From contig NZ_JBBOUI010000001.1 of the NCBI RefSeq assembly GCF_038005985.1, forward strand, positions 1,694,001-1,758,000: a DNA stretch of 64,000 nucleotides. The letters run 5' to 3'. Made by a program: the position numbers and the translations under genes. Below the pieces are notes generated by a model that saw only the letters and a program-made list of their open reading frames with translations, did not search any database and had not been told where the DNA came from. Shown one piece after another: positions 28,907-37,097 of this stretch. Source of the stretch: Solibacillus sp. FSL R7-0682 (lineage in GTDB: Bacteria; Bacillota; Bacilli; Bacillales_A; Planococcaceae). Position 1 is the first letter of the stretch. The number at the start of each line of letters is the position of its first letter.

Positions 28907-29698
28907 TTGACGAAAGTGAAAATTGCGATAGTTGACGATAACCGTGAACTTGTGAAAATGATGGAAATGTATTTTAATAATCATCCACAAATCGAAGTTG
29001 TAGCTACTGCATCAAATGGGAAAATGTGTATAAAAATGTTGAGTGAACATACAATTGATGTATTATTGCTAGATATAATAATGCCTCATTTAGATGGACT
29101 TGCCGTATTGGAAGCGATGCATAAAGAAGAACGCCATTACAACACACAAGTTATTATGTTAACAGCATTTGGACAAGAAGATGTCATGAAGCAAGCTGTT
29201 GACTTTGGTGCCTCTTACTTTATGTTAAAGCCGTTTGAATTTGAGCAACTTGAACAAAAAATCCTCCATTGTGCTGGTCAGAAAGTAGAAACAGTAAAAA
29301 GGAAATCAATTTTAGAACCGAATGCTGTTACAAAACTTGATCAACGTCAACTAGATACAACAATTACTTCTATTATAAAAGAAATCGGTGTACCAGCTCA
29401 TATTAAAGGCTACGCTTATTTAAGAGAAGCCATTCAAATGGTTTATTATGATATTGAACTTCTAGGGTCTGTGACGAAAATTTTATATCCTGAAATTGCG
29501 AAAAAATTTAGTACAACCCCGTCGAGAGTTGAGCGTGCTATCCGCCATGCTATTGAAGTCGCATGGAACAGAGGAAGCTATGAAAATATTTCGGAGCTTT
29601 TCGGTTACACAGTTCACCATATGAAGTCAAAACCAACAAATTCAGAATTCATTGCCATGATTGCGGACAAGATCCGTATTGAAATTGTCGCGAGTTAA
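28907..29698 (+). CDS. spo0A: Sporulation master response regulator Spo0A
   Basis: Phosphorelay endpoint controlling entry into sporulation. TTG 28907 is the start: AAGGGGGA is 6 bases ahead, the next residues ([14 protein letters not shown]) fit the receiver start, and 263 aa matches the family. The receiver domain has the acidic pair D10-D11, the phosphorylation Asp56 in [17 protein letters not shown], and the [24 protein letters not shown] block. The C-terminal Spo0A DNA-binding domain includes [21 protein letters not shown]. It follows spoIVB as in all Bacillaceae. Confidence 0.97.
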   Translation: MTKVKIAIVDDNRELVKMMEMYFNNHPQIEVVATASNGKMCIKMLSEHTIDVLLLDIIMPHLDGLAVLEAMHKEERHYNTQVIMLTAFGQEDVMKQAVDFGASYFMLKPFEFEQLEQKILHCAGQKVETVKRKSILEPNAVTKLDQRQLDTTITSIIKEIGVPAHIKGYAYLREAIQMVYYDIELLGSVTKILYPEIAKKFSTTPSRVERAIRHAIEVAWNRGSYENISELFGYTVHHMKSKPTNSEFIAMIADKIRIEIVAS

Positions 29699-29767
29699 GC
29701 GTTGGTATGACCGACTTTATAGCGGACAGGCTAGCGCAGAATATGCGGTGAACCTAGTTTATATTAT

Positions 29768-29812
29768 CGCCTTCTTAAACAGTTATTTACGACTGCTTAA
29801 GGGGGCGTTTTT
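29768..29812 (+). terminator. Terminator of spo0A
   Basis: CGCCTTCTTAAACAGT (29768-29783) pairs with ACTGCTTAAGGGGGCG (29792-29807) with one mismatch and G-U pairs, followed by T5. Confidence 0.85.
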
Positions 29813-29921
29813 ATGTCTTTTTGTACATCTATGCTATTTCAACGCAAAGCAAATTAAAAATTACCCCAAGCACGGGACGCTACCTGCCCATCCGTAATAT
29901 TTTTTAACTGAGGCCATACTA

Positions 29922-30047
29922 TTGAGTAACATTTTTTTTGTAAGTTTAATAAACTTGAAATGCCACGTTTGCAAGGCACAATTATCAGGTGAAGGTTTAA
30001 TCGATATGGATAAATCAAATGTCTTTCCGTTAGATAATTTGAATTGA
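29922..30047 (+). pseudogene. Short ORF with CxxC, possible gene remnant (41 codons)
   Basis: TTG 29922 follows GAGG by 8 bases and opens a short frame MSNIFFVSLINLKCHVCKAQ then LSGEGLIDMDKSNVFPLDNLN. The CHVC pair and the well-formed polar tail look like protein rather than noise, but no family is recognised. The rest of the 327 bases between the spo0A terminator and the next gene shows only AT-rich sequence. It may be a genuine small protein or the end of a decayed gene. Confidence 0.25.
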
Positions 30048-30139
30048 ATTGTAATACGGTTTATGGAGTTTACAAATATTGTTATTTACGTTATGGTCAA
30101 TCATATAATTTTTTAATTGCATAAAAGGGGGAATCGTTA

Positions 30140-30694
30140 ATGAAGAAAATACTTTTAATTGCTATACCTTTACTGCTACTGACTGCTTGCTCTTTTACTT
30201 CAAATAGTAATATTACAGAAGAATTTTTAGAAAGTGTTCCATATCCAAACTCAACAGAGATATTAGATAAACAGCAAAAGGATGATTATGAAGTTGTATT
30301 CTATAAAGATGAATCCGGATTTCGTATAGGATATAAAAAGTTGGATTATAAATATTGGACAAATACTGCCAACGGTGAGATAAATCCAGATGACGGTTTT
30401 GACTGGGTAATGATTAATGATCCAAAAGTACCTATAACTTTGTTTGGTGGAATTATTACAAATAAACAAATTACAACTGTTCTTGTAAAACAAAAAACAA
30501 TAGAAAAAGAAGCAACAATTGTTGAGACTAATGAAGGGTTTAGAGGATGGTTTGTAAAATTTGATTCTTTAGAAAATGCAATTTCTGGGGAACCAGACCC
30601 ATTGAAAATTGAAGCATATGATACAAATGGAACGATTTTGTGGAAAGATGGCGTGTATGAAGATGGGTATTTTTCTGGGGAGATAAGTAATTAA
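30140..30694 (+). CDS. Hypothetical lipoprotein (184 aa)
   Basis: The protein starts at ATG 30140 after AAAGGGGGAA. The signal peptide ends in the lipobox LLTAC, so Cys17 is the predicted lipid anchor. The mature part is acidic and aromatic (FLESVPYPNSTEI, GFDWVMINDPKVPITLFGGII), probably beta-rich, with no catalytic motif that I recognise. It has no clear operon partner: a decayed coding fragment lies between it and the Ere-like gene. Function unknown. Confidence 0.75.
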   Translation: MKKILLIAIPLLLLTACSFTSNSNITEEFLESVPYPNSTEILDKQQKDDYEVVFYKDESGFRIGYKKLDYKYWTNTANGEINPDDGFDWVMINDPKVPITLFGGIITNKQITTVLVKQKTIEKEATIVETNEGFRGWFVKFDSLENAISGEPDPLKIEAYDTNGTILWKDGVYEDGYFSGEISN

Positions 30695-30710
30695 CCTAAA
30701 ATATCTTGAG

Positions 30711-30847
30711 GATTTCGGCTGGATCTGTATAAAGGGGCCCCGGTTTGTTTTGAGACACCATTTGCCCTTTTAAGACTACTGCTCGCCCTTATGGCTGTAT
30801 TCTTTTGTATCGGTTTCATTAAAGCTTATCAAAACGATTCAAAATAA
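30711..30847 (+). pseudogene. C-terminal gene remnant with a membrane helix
   Basis: An open stretch without an upstream start reads DLYKGAPVCFETPFALLR, then LLLALMAVFFCIGFIKAYQ and NDSK before TAA 30845. A hydrophobic helix capped by charged residues is typical of a small membrane protein, and an in-frame stop (TGA) lies just upstream, so this looks like the tail of a lost gene. ATG 30791 inside it has no ribosome site. Family not recognised. Confidence 0.3.
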
Positions 30848-30872
30848 AAAGAAGAATAATCCTTGGAGGTTA

Positions 30873-32141
30873 ATGATGACGTTTTTCAAAAAAGGTTCTT
30901 TATTGTTTGGGGCAGGATCTCTATGTATTTTATTATGTGGATGCGGGATTGCTGAAGCACTTGATGAAATAGATCCGTACGTATCAGCTATCGAAGAAAT
31001 CGATATTCCCGATGATGTAAAGGTGATCGGCTTGGGTGAGGCAACACATGGAAATATAGAATTTCAACAGTTGAAAAAAGACGTTTTTGAAGTACTTATA
31101 AAAAATGAAAATGTCCGTGTTTTTGTGTTAGAAGGTGATTTTGGAGCCGGACAGCAAATTAATCAATTCATTTTAAAGGGAACTGGTACTGCAGAAGAGG
31201 TAGTAAACAGCCTAGATTACGGTATTTATAAGACAGAACAAATGATTGATCTTGTTCAATGGATGCATGATTATAACAAGACCGTGAACGAGGACAAGAA
31301 AGTTTATTTTTACGGAAATGATATGCAACGGTATGACTATAGCAAGAAAGCCGTATTTGACTACTATAAACTTGTGAATGCAGATGCTTTCAAGCAATAT
31401 GCATTACAGCTGGAACATGTGTCAAATGATACAATGCGCGAGTTAACGACGGAACAATTGAACGAGTTTGATGAAACAATAGATAATATCATTTTAGACC
31501 TACAAGCAAATGAAGTATTTTACGTGGAACAATCATCTACTGAAGCATATCTCTTTGCATTACAATACGCACAAATCATGAAACAGCGTACACAGTTATT
31601 TTTAAACGACGGAGATTATACGAAGCTTCGCGATCAATATTTGGCGGATAATTTACAATGGATTGCTGAATTTGAAGCACAGCGAGGTCACGATAAACTA
31701 TTCATTACCGGACATAATGGGCACATTGAAAAAACGTCTGCATCGTTAGCTGGCTACAAATCGATGGGAGATTATTTAGATGAGCTATATGGTGAAGAAT
31801 ACTTTGCAATTGGTACTGATTTTATCAGCAGCGAGTTTCAGGCGAAGAATGGTGGCTCTGGTGATCGACAAATTCATACACTAGAGAATCATAATGGTTT
31901 AGTTGATGCATTTAGTGAAGCGGAGTCAAATGTTTTCTATGTTGATTTTGAAAAAGTTAGTAAGTCGGATGAGTTGTTTGAAATTATCTCGAAAGAACAA
32001 AAAATGGCGAATGTTGGGGATGATTTCCAGTGGTGGTACAAAACTTTAAAGATGTTTTACACGATTGAAATGATACCGAATGAAGCATATGACGGTATTA
32101 TAATTGTAAAGGTTGCAACACCAACAAATGTCATAGAATAG
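30873..32141 (+). CDS. Erythromycin-esterase-like lipoprotein
   Basis: A member of the erythromycin esterase/succinoglycan-type hydrolase family, here anchored outside the cell: the signal peptide ends in lipobox LLCGC. Family motifs are GLGEATHGNIEF near residues 50-61 (with the active-site Glu and His), RVFVLEGDFGAGQQIN, YGNDMQ, YTKLRDQYLADNLQWI and FITGHNGHIEK (second active-site His). Length is 422 aa. It starts at ATG 30873 or 30876 after GGAGG. True macrolide esterases are cytoplasmic, so an extracytoplasmic form probably has another substrate. No resistance claim is made. Confidence 0.85.
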   Translation: MMTFFKKGSLLFGAGSLCILLCGCGIAEALDEIDPYVSAIEEIDIPDDVKVIGLGEATHGNIEFQQLKKDVFEVLIKNENVRVFVLEGDFGAGQQINQFILKGTGTAEEVVNSLDYGIYKTEQMIDLVQWMHDYNKTVNEDKKVYFYGNDMQRYDYSKKAVFDYYKLVNADAFKQYALQLEHVSNDTMRELTTEQLNEFDETIDNIILDLQANEVFYVEQSSTEAYLFALQYAQIMKQRTQLFLNDGDYTKLRDQYLADNLQWIAEFEAQRGHDKLFITGHNGHIEKTSASLAGYKSMGDYLDELYGEEYFAIGTDFISSEFQAKNGGSGDRQIHTLENHNGLVDAFSEAESNVFYVDFEKVSKSDELFEIISKEQKMANVGDDFQWWYKTLKMFYTIEMIPNEAYDGIIIVKVATPTNVIE

Positions 32142-32320
32142 CACTATTTATTAAGTACAAAGCATAAAACAAGGAAAGGCAGCAATCACTTTCTTGATAT
32201 ATAGCAATCGGACGCCCATTCACTAAAAATTCGTCTATTTTCATTTTATGACGATTTAGTAATCAGGTAGGATATTTTTAGTATTCAGTCATATCCTTAA
32301 ATTAAAAAGGAGGGTAGAAG

Positions 32321-32716
32321 CTGAAAAAGGATAGAGTTACTATTGTGGGGACCGTAGTAATTTTGATTGTAGGAACCTTCTTTTTTATTAATAATTCCTT
32401 GTTTAAAGAAAAATTTTCTGAAATTCCATCTATAGTAAGTTCTGAGGAAATGGAGAATTTCCTCTATCGAGATCCTGGAATTATAAATCAGATGCAAAAT
32501 GAATTATCGGGAAGAGGTTATGAATACAGAATTTTGATTGCAGCGTATTCAAAAGAGAATATTCAAATGAAAATAATCTTATTAAACAAAGAAGCAACAG
32601 AATTAGAACAAAATAGGGTGAAATCAATCTTTCATGAATTAGTTGAAAAATCCAATTTAAATCTGAAGTCATTTACTCTTAAAGTGAATGACTCATATGA
32701 TGGACCAGATTGGTAA
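32321..32716 (+). CDS. Small membrane-anchored protein with probable CTG start
   Basis: AAGGAGGG at 32307-32314 is ideally spaced (6 bases) before CTG 32321, giving MKKDRVTIVGTVVILIVGTF, a textbook N-terminal anchor. The nearest standard start, GTG 32345, has no ribosome site and cuts off the positively charged end of the helix. The 131 aa product has an external domain (IPSIVSSEEMENFL, FHELVEKSNLNLKSFTLKV) ending NDSYDGPDW. No family is recognised with certainty. It is monocistronic. Confidence 0.65.
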   Translation: MKKDRVTIVGTVVILIVGTFFFINNSLFKEKFSEIPSIVSSEEMENFLYRDPGIINQMQNELSGRGYEYRILIAAYSKENIQMKIILLNKEATELEQNRVKSIFHELVEKSNLNLKSFTLKVNDSYDGPDW

Positions 32717-32810
32717 GGAGTGTACATTGGCACAAAAATCAAGTTATAATCCGCTAGTTTAAACAATAAGATAATAGGGAAAAATATGAAAAAAGGTATG
32801 AGGTGTGGCA

Positions 32811-33188
32811 TTGAGTATATTTAATGGATTGATGGGAAATGCAAGCGAAGTTAATTTAGAAGCGCTGCAAAAAGATGTACAAAAATTACTTGTAGAAGGC
32901 GAAAGTATCCAAAGTGCTTATAAAGTAATTCGAGACACCTTTATATTTACAAATAGACGTTTAATTCTTGTCGATAAACAAGGGGTAACCGGCAAGAAAA
33001 CAGAATATCTTTCTATACCATATAAAAGTATTGTTCACTTTTCAGTAGAAACCGCTGGAACATTTGATTTAGATGCAGAGCTTAAAATTTGGATTTCAGG
33101 TAATGCGACGCCTTTACAGAAGAACTTTAATAAATCGACTAATATTTATGATGTGCAGCGTGTGTTAGCTAAATATGTCATAGGATAA
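32811..33188 (+). CDS. Bacterial PH-domain protein
   Basis: The single domain is a bacterial pleckstrin-homology fold (bPH_1/DUF1696-like): IRDTFIFTNRRLILVDKQG, LSIPYKSIVHFSVE, DLDAELKIWISG are its usual strands. TTG 32811 (MSIFNGLMGNASEV, 125 aa) is preferred to GTG 32805, since the GAGGTG ribosome site ends only one base before the GTG. No membrane segment. The cellular role of these proteins is poorly known. The nearest upstream gene is about 95 bases away. Confidence 0.8.
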   Translation: MSIFNGLMGNASEVNLEALQKDVQKLLVEGESIQSAYKVIRDTFIFTNRRLILVDKQGVTGKKTEYLSIPYKSIVHFSVETAGTFDLDAELKIWISGNATPLQKNFNKSTNIYDVQRVLAKYVIG

Positions 33189-33358
33189 ATCATGATCGAA
33201 ATCGACATTGTTGTTCGTTTTTAAAGGATAACAGACAAAACCTATGTGGACATTATGGATTTAAATACAATTTTTTGAAAAAACGTTTAACCTCTTCGAA
33301 AAAGGGGTATTACTTAAATCAGTAAGACATTTCTTATGTAGTTTTACCTCCTTTCATA

Positions 33359-33386
33359 GAATAATATGCGATAAGTCATATTATTC
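33359..33386 (+). other. Perfect inverted repeat in a gene-free gap
   Basis: GAATAATATG (33359-33368) and CATATTATTC (33377-33386) form a 10-bp perfect palindrome with an 8-base centre. It stands just before a strong terminator in the 321-base gap after the PH-domain gene; no ORF lies between them. Confidence 0.5.
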
Positions 33387-33393
33387 CTTTTAG

Positions 33394-33422
33394 GCGCCTA
33401 ATATAGATTAGGCGCTTTTTTT
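33394..33422 (+). terminator. Strong intrinsic terminator in the 33.2-33.5 kb gap
   Basis: The 9-bp stem GCGCCTAAT/ATTAGGCGC (33394-33402, 33407-33415) has a 4-base loop and T7. It lies 206 bases after the PH-domain gene, so either that mRNA has a long 3' tail or a non-coding transcript ends here. Confidence 0.9.
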
Positions 33423-33509
33423 GTCATGGTAATTTAATATTCTTTTTACATACATGTTCAATTTCTAGGGTAATGTAAAAGAAAATTATCCTAAATTGAG
33501 GTGAATTAG

Positions 33510-33971
33510 TTGAAGAGCTGGAGTTTATTATTTGTATTATTACTGTTTTTAGTTATATGGGTACTTTTTCTCTTGCCCCGAGAAGTAGATAATACTACTT
33601 CCGTTGCTTCTGATTCTTCAGAAACCCCATTAACGAATTATATTATGAATTTGGAACTACAGCGGGAAGAATGTTATAGTGATATACTGATACTTGGGAC
33701 GCTTAATATACAACAGTTAGAAAGACTCAAATTTATGTTGGAAATCTACTTAGAAGAACTAACAAACGTTAAAAGGGTAGTGCAATTCGAAGAAAAGCAA
33801 GATTGGCGCTTAAATCAATCAATTGAACTAGATATGAAATTAATAGAGAAAGTAATACTAGCAATTGAGACTAAAGACGAGGAATATTTACGTGATTCTA
33901 TGCAAATTTATCAGCAATTGATAAAGTTACAGCAGATGCTTAAGAAAGAAATTGAAAATAGTAATTTCTAA
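33510..33971 (+). CDS. Hypothetical single-pass membrane protein (153 aa)
   Basis: It starts at TTG 33510 after TTGAGGTGA. Residues 3-23 ([20 protein letters not shown]) form a membrane anchor, and the rest is a polar, mostly helical Glu/Leu-rich domain (LERLKFMLEIYLEELTNV, LIKLQQMLKKEIENSNF) with coiled-coil character. Not recognised. It lies 121 bases before the FapA-type gene and could be read with it. Confidence 0.7.
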   Translation: MKSWSLLFVLLLFLVIWVLFLLPREVDNTTSVASDSSETPLTNYIMNLELQREECYSDILILGTLNIQQLERLKFMLEIYLEELTNVKRVVQFEEKQDWRLNQSIELDMKLIEKVILAIETKDEEYLRDSMQIYQQLIKLQQMLKKEIENSNF

Positions 33972-34092
33972 TAGGCAGAACATTTATTGAATAGTACAAA
34001 TATTTGCTAATTATCACAAAATGTATTCAATATTTAGCTAAACAAAATTCTAAATATTGTATATACTGTATTGTATGGGGAGGAGGATATGC

Positions 34093-35664
34093 GTGGTCCT
34101 TTTTGAAAATCGTTTTTTTGAAATTACAGAGCAGAATGGAAAAGTTTATTTAACAACATTACAGACTGGTTTTTTGTTAAAAGATTTTGATGCAATTGTA
34201 CGCTTAAATCCTCGCATTAAATTAACGAACTTCGCCGTATTGAAAAAGGTTTTATTAGAGGTTTCTACTGCACCGGTAGAAATAGGAATTTGGTTACCGC
34301 CTATGACATTAGAAGTTTCCCGTGATAAAATGTCAGCTTCATTATTTGTCTATGAAACACAGGAGCACATTCGATCGAATGCGCAGTCTTTCCAACGAGA
34401 TGTAATGAAGCATTTAAATGAACATAATATAAAGCACGGTATTTTAGACATTAAGCTAGAATCGATTGTATGCGGTAAAGCAATATTAATTGCACAAGGT
34501 ACGCCTCCTATTAAAGGAGAAGATGCTAAAATAACGTACTTACAAATTCCAGAGCGAAAGCCTGTTATTCGTGAAGATGGAAAAGCTGATTACTATGACA
34601 TGAACTTCATTTATGAAATTGAGGAAGGGGCTTGGTTAGGTGAAAAAATTCATGCACAACCAGGCACTCCTGGGCGAAATGTCCATGATGAGCTAGTAGC
34701 GGCTCAAAGTGGTCGAGATATGCCGTTAAAATATGACCGTAAATCTGCCTATGAAGTAGAAGAGAATGGGAAAACGGTTATCCGCTCAAAAATTAGTGGG
34801 GTATTAGAAGAAAATCAAGGAATGGTCGGAGTTAATCATCATTTACCGATTAATGGTGATGTGGGCGTTGAGACAGGAAATATTGATTTTGCTGGATCAA
34901 TTTCAATTCGAGGAACGGTGCAAGCTGGATTTACGGTAATTGCTAAAGGGGATATCTCAATCGAAGGTCCTGAAGGGGTTTCAGGTGCAAAATTAATTAA
35001 ATCGATTGAAGGAGACGTCTTTATTCGTGGAGGAATATTCGGCCTAGGTCAAACGCGAGTAGAGGCAAGTGGGAACATTTTCGTAAAGCATGTAAATGAA
35101 GCGAATTTAGTAGCTGGAAACGATGTCCATATTGGCTTTTATGCATTAGGTTCAAATATAAATGCGCAGTCAATTCTCGTGGACGAGCGAAAAGGTAAAA
35201 TTATCGGTGGAACAGCTATTGCGAAAAATACGATTGTAACTGCAGTTTCTGGTAATCGTTTAGAAAGAAGAACAGAATTAATTATTAATAGTGTAAATAA
35301 AGCAGAAGGGCTTGAAGCTATTCAAACGAAAGCTGCTTTATTAAAATCAATGCAAGATGACATATTACATTCAGAGTCCCAAATTAATCGTGTACTTCCG
35401 GTCGTTAACAATTTAACAAAGCCTCAAATAGCTGCCTTTGAACAAACAAAGCAACGATTAGTAGCTAATAAAGAATCAGCTGCAAACTTAGACAGGGAAA
35501 TTAAGCAATTGATGAATGATTTGCGAAGTGTAGGAAAAGAAGAAATCCAAGTTACTAAGGAAGCATACCCAGGTACATATATCCAAATTGGTAAAAAGTC
35601 TACTATATTATCAAAAATGACGAATGGAAGATTTTTATTAGAATTTGGAGAGTTGAACGTATAA
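34093..35664 (+). CDS. FapA-family (DUF342) protein
   Basis: DUF342/FapA proteins have a right-handed beta-helix core and are linked to surface or cytoskeletal polymers; the biochemical role is not settled. GTG 34093 (MVLFENRFFEIT, 523 aa) is chosen because AGGAGG is 6 bases ahead; the upstream in-frame TTG and ATG lack a site. The core runs from about residue 150 (YYDMNFIYEIEEG, GTPGRNVHDELV) through Gly/Ile-rich beta-helix turns (IDFAGSISIRGTVQAG, VFIRGGIFGLGQTRVEASG), then a C-terminal coiled coil. The stop overlaps the next start by one base. Confidence 0.85.
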   Translation: MVLFENRFFEITEQNGKVYLTTLQTGFLLKDFDAIVRLNPRIKLTNFAVLKKVLLEVSTAPVEIGIWLPPMTLEVSRDKMSASLFVYETQEHIRSNAQSFQRDVMKHLNEHNIKHGILDIKLESIVCGKAILIAQGTPPIKGEDAKITYLQIPERKPVIREDGKADYYDMNFIYEIEEGAWLGEKIHAQPGTPGRNVHDELVAAQSGRDMPLKYDRKSAYEVEENGKTVIRSKISGVLEENQGMVGVNHHLPINGDVGVETGNIDFAGSISIRGTVQAGFTVIAKGDISIEGPEGVSGAKLIKSIEGDVFIRGGIFGLGQTRVEASGNIFVKHVNEANLVAGNDVHIGFYALGSNINAQSILVDERKGKIIGGTAIAKNTIVTAVSGNRLERRTELIINSVNKAEGLEAIQTKAALLKSMQDDILHSESQINRVLPVVNNLTKPQIAAFEQTKQRLVANKESAANLDREIKQLMNDLRSVGKEEIQVTKEAYPGTYIQIGKKSTILSKMTNGRFLLEFGELNV

Positions 35665-36404
35665 TGAAACATATTCCAATTTTTGCGCATCGCGGTGCAT
35701 CGGGCTATGCACTTGAAAATACTTTAAAAGCGTTTGAGAAAGCAAAGGCTCTTGGAGCAGATGGTATTGAAATTGACCTTCAAATTTCAAAGGATGCTAT
35801 TTTTGTCGTTTTTCATGATTTAGATTTAAAACGATTAGTCGGGATAAGGAAGTTAGTTTCAGATTGTACCGCTGAAGAGTTGATGAAATACAATTTAGGC
35901 TCAAGATGGGAACGAATATTCCAGCGTCAGCGAATGATGTCATTTCAACAACTTATTCAATGGGCGACTAAAGAAAAAATGGCATTAAACATCGAATTAA
36001 AAGAGTCGATACTTGAAAATCATGATGTACTCCGTCAAACAATGCGAACAATCGAATTACCTGAAAACAGTCATATTTCATCATTTCACACTTCATTATT
36101 AAAAACGGTAAAAGAAGTGCGTCCTGATATTGAAACAGCGATTTTAGTTACGAAGAAATTTGATTGGCACAATGTAAGCAAACAGAACTGTTTTGATGTA
36201 ATACATGCACATAAAAAGTATTATAAGCCACAATATTTAAACTGTTGTGATGAAGCAAAAATTGGAATCCGCTTTTATGGGATAAAGGGCAACGAATCCT
36301 ATCTTGCAAATCCTCATCCTGCAGTTTTAGGCTGGATAACTGATTATCCAGATAAAGTTCGTAAAGCTCAAAAATATAAAGTGGATTTCAACCGCGGGGT
36401 TTGA
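35664..36404 (+). CDS. glpQ: Glycerophosphodiester phosphodiesterase (YqiK type)
   Basis: Hydrolyses glycerophosphodiesters from lipid turnover to glycerol-3-phosphate, which the glpD product can use. The 246 aa protein has the GDPD start PIFAHRGASGYALENTLKAF (catalytic His and Arg), the metal site IEIDLQISKDAIFVVFHD, and LNIELKES. There is no signal peptide, so it is cytoplasmic. It starts at ATG 35664 inside TAATG, coupled to the FapA-type gene. YqiK stands near spo0A in B. subtilis too. The symbol is by family, not strict orthology. Confidence 0.88.
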   Translation: MKHIPIFAHRGASGYALENTLKAFEKAKALGADGIEIDLQISKDAIFVVFHDLDLKRLVGIRKLVSDCTAEELMKYNLGSRWERIFQRQRMMSFQQLIQWATKEKMALNIELKESILENHDVLRQTMRTIELPENSHISSFHTSLLKTVKEVRPDIETAILVTKKFDWHNVSKQNCFDVIHAHKKYYKPQYLNCCDEAKIGIRFYGIKGNESYLANPHPAVLGWITDYPDKVRKAQKYKVDFNRGV

Positions 36405-36447
36405 AAAAAATAGCTAAGACCGAAAACGATTAGGTTTTACTAACGAA

Positions 36448-36491
36448 AAAAGACAGCGATTACGGTAAAGAACCGGAAAGGCTGTCTTTTC
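36448..36491. terminator. Bidirectional terminator between glpQ and the DUF2627 gene
   Basis: AAAAGACAGC (36448-36457) pairs with GCTGTCTTTT (36481-36490), with a partly paired inner part. T- and A-rich flanks let it serve both convergent genes. Confidence 0.8.
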
Positions 36492-36494
36492 AAA

Positions 36495-36728
36495 TTACTT
36501 TTGCCATTTTTGTGCGACTTTTCCACGCTTGCGATCCCTATGTAATAAGAAGCCTGCAAAAAATAAAAAGGCTACTACGAAGAAAATAATCCCTACGACA
36601 AATTGCAACCAAATCCATGGAAATGGTGGAATGAGAACACCGAAAAGTGTATCGCGCATAAACTTAATCCCGGCAGCCATCATAATTGCTGGAATAACAA
36701 GAATAATAAACGCAACGAAACGTGCCAT
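36495..36728 (-). CDS. DUF2627 family membrane protein (YqzF type)
   Basis: A 77 aa protein with two predicted membrane helices (FVAFIILVIPAIMMAAGI and VVGIIFFVVAFLFFAGFLL), a short loop with PPFPWIW, and a basic tail HRDRKRGKVAQKWQK. This matches the DUF2627/YqzF family found next to the bkd genes in Bacillales. The start on the reverse strand at 36728 has AAGGAGGG ahead. It diverges from bcd. Function unknown. Confidence 0.88.
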   Translation of the reverse strand: MARFVAFIILVIPAIMMAAGIKFMRDTLFGVLIPPFPWIWLQFVVGIIFFVVAFLFFAGFLLHRDRKRGKVAQKWQK

Positions 36729-37097
36729 TCAAAACCCTCCTTACAACTAAGTTCATTTTACAATTGTCATCTTCAAAGTCAAGGAAACTCCAAAAATTCC
36801 AATAAAAAACAATAGAATTATGTCGAATACTAGTCGAAATGCTTTATTAAGATAATAATATCAATAAAAAATAAGTGCTTCTAAATATGAAAATCTATTC
36901 AATTAACCTATTAAATTATCCGAATTTTCCAACTTAATCAAAATTAGCTATTTATAGTTGCGTGATTGAATAATTGAAAGTATTGTAAATTTAAAGATAA
37001 TAAATTATTCATTTTTAAATATCTATTTATCTTTAAGTAGAATAAAATAATTAAAACGAGAAAGTAAGCGCTTTCTTTGTAAAAGGAGAAGAGTATT
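36729..37097. other. Intergenic control region of bcd/bkd
   Basis: A very AT-rich 369-base gap between divergent genes. It holds a possible sigma-A promoter (TTGAAA 36974-36979, 16 bases, GATAAT 36996-37001), a weak CodY-like sequence at 36914-36928 (AATTATCCGAATTTT, four mismatches to AATTTTCWGAAAATT), and the cre listed separately. No sigma-54 GG-N10-GC promoter (TGGCAC-N5-TTGC) is seen, although B. subtilis bkd uses one. Confidence 0.4.
37063..37076 (+). promoter_or_regulatory. cre (CcpA-binding) site upstream of bcd
   Basis: AGTAAGCGCTTTCT fits the cre consensus TGWAARCGYTWNCW at 13 of 14 positions (A for T at position 1). It sits 22 bases before the bcd start and downstream of the likely promoter, a position expected for roadblock repression. 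Confidence 0.7.

Noticed and set aside
29707-29751. Short ORF MTDFIADRLAQ after spo0A
   Set aside because: Thirteen codons with no ribosome site, just before the terminator stem; likely chance.
29661-29897. Forward ORF (78 codons) starting inside spo0A
   Set aside because: It runs through the spo0A terminator hairpin and has no ribosome site.
36729-37097. Sigma-54 promoter before bcd
   Set aside because: I looked for TGGCAC-N5-TTGCA-like sequence and found none in the gap.
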